Assembly: GCF_000003605.2 (NCBI RefSeq)
Contig: NW_003125919.1
Location: 1,060 to 36,508, forward strand
Reading direction: 5' to 3'
Origin: Saccoglossus kowalevskii
Taxonomy: Eukaryota > Hemichordata > Enteropneusta > Harrimaniidae
DNA length: 35,449 nt
Shown: positions 25,501 through 34,580 of the stretch, one piece after another
How the letters are laid out: the number at the start of each line of letters is the position of its first letter
How positions within the stretch are numbered: the stretch's first letter is position 1
Notes under the pieces: model-generated
What the model saw: the letters and a program-made list of their open reading frames with translations, nothing else
The model's database searches: none
Told to the model about the DNA's origin: nothing
Translations under genes and position numbers: made by a program

Positions 25501-26600
25501 TAAATTTCCTACTGTTGTTTTCCCACACTCGTGAGTCGCGTTGCATTTATTGATCTACGCTAAATGGAAATTCACAAGAGCCGCTGTTTGGCCGGCCGGC
25601 CGGCTATCTCTGATGATGTGACTCGACATGCTGGCGATCATAACATTAACAATTTCCGTACTTTCAAAACTATTGAAAACGTATTCTTTCTTACGTTCAT
25701 AGAATTGCGCTGCATTCACAAATGTATGATTGTTATTTTTTTTTTTGGCGTTGATTTTTTTAAGCAATGTCAAAATTGCGAATAATTTTTCTTTGTGTTT
25801 GCGTCTTTTTAATACTAAAAAACGTGACGTGGTGTTGATGGAATTGTTGGCGAACGTGATGTTGTTAGGCTGAGGCCGGAAACCGGGCCAGGATTACATT
25901 TAATATATACAACGTGTTAACGGTTGTTTTTTCAAGCTTTTATTTCAGACGGCGGCAGAGACAAACGCCCGCATTCCAAATGCAGTTAGCGGCGTAAATA
26001 GCTTGAGTGAGTCCACAACAATAGTGCAGATTGCCCTGCCTCAAAAACGCTAGTAATGAGCCGCCAGCCTATTTGCAATTGCCAGTCCCATTTGCAACGC
26101 ATTTAACGACACAGCGCCTGTCAGTTGCTCGCATTTCCGACTTAAATTGGCTGAAATTTTAGCTCAGGCGTGCCTGTTTCGAGACCTATTGACGGTAAAA
26201 TAGATCAATTTATGGCGATGACGTCGTAAAAATGAATCAATAAGATAGGCCATCAGTGCGTGCGTGCGAGTGGTGGTCGTGTCCCTGTGGATTTAAATGT
26301 GTAATCGACGCCCTGTGCTCACGGCTACCTTAATTATCCGAACGTTCTGGGATGTTGAAATTCCCAGCTGATACCGTAATATTTCGTTAAAAATTGCCCG
26401 TATTTGCGTTTCCCTTGTCTTCGATAAGAATTGCGTGGCTTCGTTAAAAGTGAAGTCATGAAGGCCACGATGTTAATATTTATGGGGTGACTTGAGGTCT
26501 TGACGCTTGGCTGACTGCTCTGATGCCTAGCGCAAAAAAAAGAAGAAAGAAAACAAAAACGACGCCGTGTCAGTGTGTACTAAAAGCCGACAGTTGCGTG

Positions 26601-28350
26601 CATTACAATGACACTCACTGAATGGGGCCATTCAGCTTGCTGATTCAAATGTGGCTTGTTTGGGTCGTTACTGGAGTAGAATTTGAATAAGTGACAATTA
26701 CCAGTATGCAAATGACGTTGAGATAGACATCTCAAAACTGTACATGTGAGCGTCAATCCCACTTGGTGGCTAGTGTTATTCAACTGCAGCTGGTTTCAGT
26801 TGCCTTGTTTTTATGTATTGCAAATCTCAGGGCCTGCTCAGATGGCCTTCATAATAGCTTGTGTTATCAGATTCATGTTATTTCCACCTATTGTTTAGTC
26901 TAATGCTGTGGTGTTGTAGTGTGTGGTCTGCCAGTAAGGGACAGCCGGTACCCCCAAATCGACTTGATTCATTCATAAAGCTACACCTTCAGGTTGATCA
27001 TTTCCTTCCTAACTATTTTTTTGCAAGAATTTAATAGTTTTGTTGATAAAAAAAAAATGTCTGCTCACTTTTTAAAAAAACAATATTTTGATGTGCATGG
27101 CTGAGTTTTAGAGAGCTTATACAAATAAGCGGCTTCAACTTTTTTCAGTCGAAATGAACATTTACACTGATCCCAGCTTTTTCACTTGATTAAATGTATT
27201 TTTAAGGTTCACTTGAGTTTTGCAGTATGTTAGCTTGATGTAAAAATAATAATACTACAATTGTAATATAGTTTAATTCTGGAGTATGAATTATTGGAAT
27301 TGGTTTGTTTTCGCTGTTGGAATTGACAAGGCAATAGAAATGAACTAGCTATGATTCCAAAGTATTAATGAATTTCTAACTAGGCTATACATTACATTGA
27401 CCAATGATAATGTTAAGCAGCACTATAATGTGGTATTGAAATGCCATTGTCTAGCCTTGTTAAAAGATTACTTAATTAAAGACTTATTAAGCTGGTATTA
27501 TTATTCATGGGGATGTGGTTAATTTTTATTCTTTATAAACTGTTAATGTAATCCATGATTGACAACTTCAGTCATCTTAAATTTTTTTTTTTTATCTAAG
27601 TACAGATCAAACCTTGAAAGCAATAGTGTTAACAGTCCATATTCTATTGATGGCCAGTATAGCTCCAAATATTAGTCATATATTTTTCCTTAGTTTTCTT
27701 ATATTTCTATATTAGTTTTCGTTTTTGTTTTTCAGTAGGAAACAATTTTGAAATGACTGGATATTAAAATAAAAATTCATAAATATTTTTGTGAAAAAGT
27801 TGCCTACTCTACAAAAAAGAAAATGCTTTAATTATAGGAAAAACTATTTATTGTCATGGATACCATAGGGTAAAATTTTTTTATCACTTTCTGAAAAGTT
27901 TCTTCAGTTTTTCCAGTACTGCATTTTCATCAGGAATTACAAATTGCTCCTGTTATCTCGATAGAAAATAGATATGTTCACTATTTTTCTATGGTTTACT
28001 TCTTACATTTGCTGGTCCACAATCTCCAGTTCAACATGATGCCAAATATGTTGTTACTTTCTCCAGTCTTGTTTATTCTGAAAGACATTTCAATATGTAA
28101 CCTGTTTGTTCGTATTACTTTTATTCCAAGTTGAACGCAGCTGGTGCATTTGGCAAAGCACCAATGTTTTATTCCTGGAATAATTCTCAATTTCGACTAT
28201 AGGGGGCGCTATTTCAATTTATGTCAGATTTAGCCTGTTTTCTGATATCATTCTTAGATACTAGTATTATTGTCTCTTTTCTGTAAAAATTTATTTTTGT
28301 ATCTGTTGTTTGTTATGAGAGATTGATTGATTCTTTGTTTTGTTTTATAG
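26601..28350 (+). other. TET: CpG-poor leader of the TET gene, probably a 5' UTR intron
   Basis: CpG drops sharply here: only four CpG in 27,001-27,900, against 35 in 540 bases just upstream. The stretch is AT-rich with poly-T and poly-A runs and ends in a good splice acceptor (pyrimidine-rich TTGTTTTGTTTTATAG, AG at 28,349-28,350). I infer transcribed intron sequence upstream of the first coding exon. No exon can be picked out within it. The exact start of the intron is unknown. Confidence 0.6.
28198..28211 (+). promoter_or_regulatory. CTCF-like core motif
   Basis: TATAGGGGGCGCTA contains AGGGGGCGC, which matches the core half of the animal CTCF consensus. The bases 5' of the core match poorly. 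It lies 140 bp before the coding exon and carries one of few CpG in this CpG-poor stretch. A motif match alone does not show binding. Confidence 0.25.
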
Positions 28351-28370
28351 ATTTGGTTCCTGTCTTTTAA
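28351..28370 (+). other. TET: End of the TET 5' UTR, start of the first coding exon
   Basis: Twenty bases lie between the splice acceptor (AG at 28,349-28,350) and the start codon. The codon immediately before the ATG is an in-frame TAA, so translation cannot extend further upstream in this exon. This shows that the gene has at least one non-coding exon upstream. Confidence 0.75.
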
Positions 28371-29225
28371 ATGGGAGATACAAATCGACATAAGATGTCT
28401 TCTGGTAGCATAGTCGATGCTTTGATTCGGAAGACATTACTGGATGACCATGAAAAAATGAAACATCAGTTGGAAGAGAAAAATATGAATGGAAACAGAG
28501 ACTCAAAACGTTTCCATGGATCAGACATGGACAAGTCGGGGTATGGTTATGGGAAACGTAGCTCAGGTGAGGGGAAACAACGTGCATATGATTTTAAGGA
28601 ACAGAGAAAAGAAAATGAAATAATAAATGGCTGTGACTTGAGAAGCGGTAAACCGGACAGTAGAATGGTGAGCTCAATAGAGAAAGTCTATGCCTGGAAC
28701 AATAATATGGAAAAGTATGATAACCATGCCTTGCATCAAAACAATATGCAAGACGATAATGAAGAGGATGAGAGAAGTGATCGCCATGGTGATGGCACAT
28801 CTCAGATTTCTTACCGCCCTGTGGACTATGTAGAAGACAAGAAAGCGGTAGCAGTAGGGCAGGGCAAGGTAGAGGGTCAGCATTTTCGGCCGGTGGTTTT
28901 AGTACAGAAACCTCTGCCCATCAAATTGGAAATTCCAACCAGTGGTCAAAGTTCACCTGTAACCTCAGATGGACAGGCAGTTTCACCAACTCAAAGTGAG
29001 GCTAGTCAGAATGCTAGTGGTAACACATCACCCAATGCAATTAGTCCAAATGGTACCATACTGAGCCAACAGAAACATGCGTTGAAGAAAAAGAAGCGTA
29101 AGCGATGTGGTCTGTGTGAGCCGTGTCTAACCAAAACCAACTGTGGGGAATGCTCAAGTTGTCGTAATCGTAGAACAGGGCATCAAATATGTAAACTAAG
29201 AAAATGTACAGAGTTGAAGAAGAAG
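28371..29225 (+). CDS. TET: TET methylcytosine dioxygenase, N-terminal exon with CXXC zinc finger (partial gene)
   Basis: The exon encodes residues 1-285 and ends at phase 0 at a consensus donor (AAGAAG|GTAAGA). Residues 239-285 form a complete CXXC zinc finger: cysteines 246, 249, 252, 258, 261, 264, 274 and 279, in the order CGLC, CEPC, CGEC, CSSC, then the two closing cysteines. The RRTGHQIC stretch and the absence of a KFGG motif place it in the TET1/TET3/CXXC4/CXXC5 class, which binds CpG DNA and brings the Fe(II)/2-oxoglutarate dioxygenase to chromatin to oxidise 5-methylcytosine. A basic run (KKKKRKR, 239-245) could act as a nuclear signal. Upstream lie a charged, probably helical N-terminus (about 12-38), an acidic stretch near 127-136, a sumoylation-type IKLE at 184-187, and SP sites at 195, 205, 220 and 225. 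The start is supported by the TAA just before the ATG, though Met9 has a better initiation context. The catalytic domain is not in the window. A stand-alone CXXC4/5-type protein is the main alternative, but those are known as a vertebrate split from an ancestral TET. Confidence 0.88.
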
Positions 29226-29900
29226 GTAAGAGCACTTTTGTATGTTTTTATTTTGTTATATAAAATTAAAATCGAAGGAAAGTAATTTAATATCAGCTTG
29301 TGCTAATGATTTGTGTGACTCCACTGGTATACTGACCTCTATGTTGATAAACAAGCAAGTAAAAGATTTTTTCATTTCTACCTGTGAGGGCAGTCTTTAG
29401 TATCTACAACTGTTCCAATACAGCTCTGTTGGTCAAGGCCTAACTCAGGATATTGAATTATTGTATGGCTTTCAATTATTCATATTGGCTGACAACTATC
29501 ATCATGACAATGATTACATTTACAGTGCATTATTTTAACATGACATTGTCTGATATAAGTAGTGTACTTGTAGCTGGTAGGTTATTTATGCTATTGGTTT
29601 AATGGTTTATTTTTTTCAAAATGATGAAACAAATTAAAATGATCAAAAACAGTTTATAGATGTCCTGTACAAATAGAAGAATTGGTTTTTTTTTTGGGGG
29701 GGGGGTGACCTGTGAGTCTAAACAACAGGTCCTTATACTTATGATAATGCATATTGTTGATGGATTTCTTTTATCTTTCTAATCTGTAATCAGGAAATAA
29801 TAAAGCCAAAATTGATAAAATAGCATAATATTGTAGGGGAATATTGTACCAAGAAGCATGAATTGGGCATCAACGTTTTTGATGTATTGTTAAGTTCATA

Positions 29901-29990
29901 CTAAACTGAACCAAACTCTGTGCAAACATAAAGCCCACCTAAACTGAACTATCTATACTGAATCATGTGTTAACATAAAACCTGTACTGT
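29901..29990. repeat. Possible inverted, decayed units beside the 31-bp array
   Basis: CTAAACTGAAC occurs at 29,901 and 29,939, and TAAAACCTGT near 29,976. These are reverse complements of parts of the 31-bp unit that follows (GTTCAGTTTAG and ACAGGTTTTA). They suggest a few old units in the opposite orientation at the array's 5' edge. The spacing is irregular and the call rests on short matches. Confidence 0.4.
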
Positions 29991-29995
29991 ACTCA

Positions 29996-31119
29996 ACCTG
30001 TTTTACTGTACTGGTGTTTTAGACAGGTTTACACTGTTGGTATTCGGTATGTACAGGTTTCACTGTACTGCTGTTCAGTTTATACAGGTTTCGCTGTACT
30101 GCTATTCAGTTTATACAGGTTTCGCTGTACTGCTGTTCAGTTTATACAGGTTTCACTGTACTGGTGTTCAATTTAAACAGGTTTTGCTATATTGGTGTTT
30201 GGTTTAGACAGGTTATACTGTACATGTGTTCAGTTTGGACAGGTTTCACGGTACTGGTGTTCAGTTTAGACAGGTTTCACTGTACTGGTGTTCAGTTTAG
30301 ACATGTTTCACGGTACTGGTGTTCAGTTTAGACAAGTTGCACTGTACTGGTGTTCAGTTTATACAGGTTTTACTGTACTGGTGTTCAATTTAGACAGGTT
30401 TTACTGTATTGGTGTTCAGTTTAGACAGGATTTACTGTAGGAGTGTTCAGTTTAGACAGGTTTTACTGTAGGAGTGTTCAGTTTAGACAGGTTTTACTGT
30501 ACATGTGTTCAGTTTATACAGGTTTTACTGTACTGGTGTTCAATTTAGACAGGTTTTACTGTATTGGTGTTCAGTTTAGACAGGTTTCACTGTACATGTG
30601 TTCAGTTTATACAGGCTTTACTGTACTGGTGTTCAATTTAGACAGGTTTTACTGTATTGGTGTTCAGTTTAGACAGGTTTTACTGTAGGAGTGTTCAGTT
30701 TAGACAGGTTTCACTGTACATGTGTTCAGTTTAGACAGGTTTTACTTTACTGGTGTTCAGTTTAGACAGGTTTTACTGTAGGAGTGTTCAGTTTAGACAG
30801 GTTTCACTGTACATGTGTTCAGTTTAGACAGGTTTTACTGTACTGGTGTTCAGTTTAGACAGATTTTATTTTACTGGTGTTCAGTTTAGACAGGTTTTAC
30901 TGCACTGGTGTTCAGTTTAGACAGGTTTCACTGTACTGGTGTTTGGTTTTAAATAGACAGGTTTCATTGTACTGGTGTTCAGTTTAGACAAGTTTCATTG
31001 TACTGGTGTTTAGTATAGACAGGTTTTACTGTACTGGTGTTCAGTTTAGATTGGTTTCACTGTACTGGTGTTCAGTTTAGACTGGTTTCACTATATTAGT
31101 ATGAGGTTCAGATAGGTCT
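29996..31119. repeat. 31-bp minisatellite, about 36 copies, with 93-bp higher-order blocks
   Basis: Tandem units of 31 bp; a common one starts TTCAGTTTAGACAGG and ends ACTGTACTGGTG. Variants at the end (TACTGG, TATTGG, TAGGAG, TACATG) and middle (TTTATACAG, AATTTAGAC) recur in fixed order. A three-unit block starting at 30,501 recurs at 30,594 nearly unchanged, and another TAGGAG-TACATG block recurs at 30,686 and 30,779; both spacings are 93 bp. The plus-strand 81-codon frame at 30,443-30,688 is a translation of this repeat and not a gene. It lies wholly inside the TET intron. The edge units are degenerate, so the boundaries are approximate. Confidence 0.97.
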
Positions 31120-31127
31120 CTCCGTGC

Positions 31128-31350
31128 CCTGTCACCTAAACACACACATACTGTGTGTCCTTTGCCTCCTTTAACACATAACTGTTCTGTTCAGTGTCCC
31201 CCTCCCCAGAACACACAAGTGCTCTGTCATGTGCCCTACCCAAACACACATTTACTGTGCTGTGTCACCCAAACACGCGTGTAGTGTGCCTTGTGCCTCT
31301 CCCTAACACGCACACATGTACTGTGTCACCCAAACACATACTAAGTGGTG
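31128..31350. repeat. Irregular CA-rich tandem array
   Basis: Seven or so loosely related units of roughly 22-39 bp contain AAACACACA or AACACGCAC followed by ACTGTG and TGTGTCACCC-like ends. It directly follows the 31-bp array. Period and boundaries are approximate because units vary in length. Confidence 0.7.
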
Positions 31351-31894
31351 TTGTTCCCCCATCTAGCTTGTACTGTACCAAACTACAATAGTAATGTTGT
31401 TCAGTTATTTCACTAGACACTGCTATATAACAGTTGAATAGTGTGGTCAAAGTACATTCTGGGCGGAAACCAGTAAGGCACACAAAATAGCTGTGTGGTC
31501 AGCCTGTGTATTGAATTACACTGTCTGACTGCCTGACCCATAACTGACCTTGCTGATCATTTTGCTGAGCATTTTTGTAGCAGGATGGCAGATTCCATTT
31601 AATGATTAGGGACATTCAAGTGTTATCAGGGCAAATATTCCATGTATTTCCATCATATAAAATGGTGCTAGGAGAATGAGAAAACATTTTATTTTACTGC
31701 TAATACAACTGATTTACTTCTGCTCTGTAATTCATTGGTAACTCCAAATTCTCCCATTTTTCTTTACCATCAACCCCCTGAAAACAGAATAGAATATTCC
31801 ACCAATTTCATAGGGTTTGTTCATTGGCATACAACATTTAAATTTCAATGGATGTTTTGACTGCCCAGGCAGGCTGCTTTGATGCTTTGGTGGG

Positions 31895-32090
31895 CTTTTA
31901 CATCATAACGATCCCATTCCCAGGTCCTTTGTGATAAAGACTAACGATGCATACGTTATGCAATGCTTCTCCTAAAACAGACTTGTTAATTTCAGTTTCA
32001 GTGTCAGTCACATAACTGATCGGCTTCCGCAAATGCGACTTCTTCCATGTATCGGATATTCACGCGATGGATAATTCCTATTTTTTCCAG
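31895..32090. promoter_or_regulatory. CpG-dense patch before TET exon 2
   Basis: Together with the adjoining exon, about 12 CpG occur in roughly 255 bases, while the surrounding intron is nearly CpG-free. Retained CpG in an otherwise depleted gene body suggests a stretch that stays unmethylated in the germ line, such as an enhancer or promoter. Selection on splice or coding sequence explains only the part at and beyond 32,091. Confidence 0.35.
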
Positions 32091-32147
32091 GTGCACGGTA
32101 ACCCGTTGGACCCAGTACGAGTTATGAAGAGACCTGTACTAAAGAAG
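32091..32147 (+). CDS. TET: TET, short internal exon after the CXXC exon
   Basis: A 57-base exon lies between a good acceptor (CTATTTTTTCCAG) and a consensus donor (AAGAAG|GTAAGTTT). It is phase 0 at both ends and joins the preceding CXXC exon in frame, giving residues 286-304: VHGNPLDPVRVMKRPVLKK. The translation has no stop and the peptide is basic, suiting an extension of the DNA-binding domain. Its CpG content is higher than that of the flanking intron, as expected for conserved coding sequence. No homologous segment is recognised, so the call rests on splice sites, frame and position. Being symmetric, it could be skipped without shifting the frame. Confidence 0.7.
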
Positions 32148-32689
32148 GTAAGTTTTTTGTGTTTTTATTGACGAGTGAAATTTGTAGTTGCTGTCAATAT
32201 GTCAGTTTACCTGTTTGGTTTCCGGTTGTCATTTTTTGGGGTATGCCAAGTCTGTGTAATGACATGCTTATATCCAATTCTAGCATGAATAATGCCTCTT
32301 TTCTGTCGTTGTTATTAATTTTTTTTTTTGTGCCTGTGAAGCAAAGAGTTAATGACATCTATTTTAGTGATTAAATCATTTTATGCGCCAAATAAAAGTC
32401 AATTTATAACTAAAATGTTTCATAAAAGAGAAAAAAAAAATTCATTGAAGAATATAAAGTAATGGTTTTTTTTTTTTTAAACTTTTAATTCAGTTTGAAC
32501 TTAAACTCATGTGTATTTAATTACAATGTGCTTTGCTGTGTTTGGTTTGGTTTCATTCAACACGCCTGGCCTTGGTTTGATGCCTGGCTGGTTTTACTAG
32601 GCTTGGGTTTCATGTATTCATTGGTAGCCTCATTGTGACTCCTCTCGACTATTTCATATTCAAATCAGCTTCCAACCTTTACTATTATG

Positions 32690-32906
32690 CAAATTAGTTC
32701 AAGCTTCGCTGGGTGTCTTTTGTCGGCTCACTTAATAGCAGCCTCTCTAGAAGCTGCGAGCCTATTTTTTTTCTCGTTCGGCTTGCTGGGGGTTGAATTT
32801 TCCCCGATAAAGTTACGTAGTCGAATGCATATATATTTAAATTGTGCTGTTTGGATATTATGGACTGATCTCGATAACTTAAACTGACACTGAAAGCAAA
32901 TTTGAG
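32690..32906 (+). promoter_or_regulatory. CpG-dense patch ending in a strong splice donor; candidate internal promoter with first exon
   Basis: About ten CpG occur in 180 bases (for example CGAGCC, CTCGTTCGGC, CCCCGATAAAG, ACGTAGTCG) within CpG-poor intron. The patch is followed by a strong donor, TTTGAG|GTGAGT, at 32,907. The combination resembles an alternative first exon. If real, transcripts starting here would lack the CXXC domain, as known for short isoforms of vertebrate TET1 and TET3. No acceptor is evident just upstream, which fits a first rather than an internal exon. This is inference. Confidence 0.3.
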
Positions 32907-34254
32907 GTGAGTTTTGAATATTTTTTCCACCATTACAGTCCGTTGTAGTGAGTACTTACTCCGGGTGAATATCTCTATTTTTTATTGATAACCGCTGCTT
33001 TATAATAATATTTTTGCAGCTAGAGTAAGTAAGAGAAGGTTAGTGTCTATAGAAATGGTTCTTTGGTTGGCTAATTTGGTGAGATTGTTATAACAATATG
33101 TCGTAGTAAAAAAACCGTCAGTAGTCATTGAGGCTGCTTCACAAAGAGGTCAGTGGATATACTATTAGGAGCTAGCTTTGCACAAAGGCTTTGTAGCCTG
33201 ACAGCTCTTGGCCAACAAAAATCCTTGCACAATTAAAAGAAAACTGTTTGTAATTTTTATCTTAAATAAAAAAAAAAAAAAGGGATGCAAATGTGTGGGA
33301 AGTAAGTCGTTCAAGGTTGCATTTGTGTTCCATGGATAGAAGATAATTTATTGTTTGTGCTGTGTGTACGTGTGCCTAGATAGTGGGTGCATGGCTTCAT
33401 AGTTTGGCTAGGTCAGTCATTTTTACAACTCAGTTCACCAGCTGCTCCAAAAAATTCATAAAATCATAACCCACAATAACTACTGATAATAATTTGTTTC
33501 CATACAGAAATTTAAATTTTTTTATAAAACATAAAATTGGAATTTTCTATATCTTTATTTGATGGAGTGTATTTATTTTGGTATTGGAAATGTCCCCAGT
33601 ACAAGGTATCCTTAGTGATATCAGGGATTTATGTGTATATAGAGGCCATCGGGGTTGTTTGCAAATGTGCCCTTGATAAGAAATTTAATTTATCTTGTTA
33701 AGCAGTCTACTACATATATATTCCAAGGTCAGTGTTTTTTCTGGGGTGACCCCAATTCATTAAAATATATATGGGTAGTTTACTATGGTGTTTTCAGCTG
33801 AGTAATGAACTGACCTTGAAATCTGTAAATTATTTTGTTGAAACTGGATCGTTTCTGATATCAAATATATTTTTGCAGACATTTTTTGTTTTAAAATATG
33901 GGCGCGGTCTGGGCGAAAAGAGAATTATTTATATCGTCTTTGGTACGTTATGATAGATATGTAACTGTGAAATTAAATATAGTGTAAACAAATATTTTTT
34001 TTTTTTTTTTTTCATTTTAAAAATTTGGTCATTCAACTTATATTCATTGAAATGAAAGGAAAGAAGAAAATCAATCATTTTAATAAAATACTACAGTTTT
34101 AATGCAGAAAGGTTGTTGTGATGTCAGGTAATTTGCATAATTAATTAACCTCCACACTAATTGGTGATAATGTTGGTTAACAGTTTCTTTTTATAGTTCC
34201 TCTTCATTTGTTTTTCTAAACAGCTGATCCAGTTGTCAGTTTTGTTTTGATTCT

Positions 34255-34580
34255 TTCTCGGCGCACGTGGTCGAAGATCATCCATGTTTACTAGCGTAGG
34301 TTGATATTTCTGCGATTGGCGATTATATATTATCGGTTATATTAATTTTTTTATCATGTAATAGTATATGATTCTATTTTAATATTTCTACAAGGAAACA
34401 AAACCAGGCTCGTCAGTTGTCAAAACAAACTAGGTCCAAAGGCCCTGTAATTTATCTAATGATGTGGGTTGTGCGCTTGGCGACTTGCCAATATTATTGA
34501 GAACACCCTAACATATACACGTGGTTTGTCGGGCTTTCCCCGAGCGCTGCGATAACAGCGCGAGTTTGACTGAATGTCAG
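34255..34580. promoter_or_regulatory. CpG-dense intronic patch with two CACGTG E-boxes
   Basis: I counted about 19 CpG in 326 bases, against about seven in the preceding 750. Two palindromic E-boxes CACGTG lie at 34,264-34,269 and 34,518-34,523, and a GC-rich CCCCGAGCGCTGCGATAACA lies at 34,538-34,557. I infer an unmethylated regulatory element, either enhancer or promoter, acting within the TET gene. CACGTG is bound by bHLH proteins of the Myc/USF/MITF type. Confidence 0.35.

Larger units (their letters stand above)
20715..26600. other. CpG-rich DNA upstream of the TET gene
   Basis: Apart from the hairpins listed separately, no gene is recognised here. In 26,041-26,580 I counted 35 CpG in 540 bases. 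The promoter and non-coding first exon of the TET gene should lie in or near the downstream end, because the coding exon begins with a splice acceptor. No TATA box or first exon can be called firmly. Splice-like signals include a donor CAG|GTACGT at 24,976 and an acceptor/donor pair bounding 25,949-26,006. A GC-only palindromic stretch (GGCCGGCCGGCCGGC) lies at 25,590-25,604. Confidence 0.6.
29226..32090 (+). other. TET: TET intron between the CXXC exon and the next exon
   Basis: It begins GTAAGA after the CXXC exon and ends TATTTTTTCCAG before a short in-frame exon, a length of 2,865 bp. It is AT-rich and CpG-poor except near its 3' end. More than a third is tandem repeat, listed separately. 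A T10 run joins a G10 run at 29,686-29,705. A reader continuing past the donor gains 19 more codons before a stop at 29,283, so unspliced RNA would give a protein truncated just after the zinc finger. Confidence 0.85.

Noticed and set aside
25590-25604. GC-only palindromic stretch GGCCGGCCGGCCGGC as a regulatory island
   Set aside because: It is an isolated short simple repeat with no CpG island or promoter signal around it.
28345-29235. Minus-strand open frames over the TET coding exon
   Set aside because: They are antisense shadows of a well-supported exon with splice sites and a recognised zinc finger on the plus strand.
30443-30688. 81-codon frame with a 31-residue periodic sequence
   Set aside because: It is the 31-bp minisatellite read in frame; three units give 31 codons. 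The periodicity comes from the DNA and not from a protein repeat.
33021-33030. Five-base microexon between GCAG and GTAAGT
   Set aside because: Acceptor and donor matches this close arise easily by chance, and a 5-base exon would shift the frame.
33879-33942. Possible TET exon between TTTTTGCAG and TG|GTACGT
   Set aside because: The peptide is hydrophobic and unlike TET, the end phase differs from the symmetric upstream exon, and the acceptor is only moderate.
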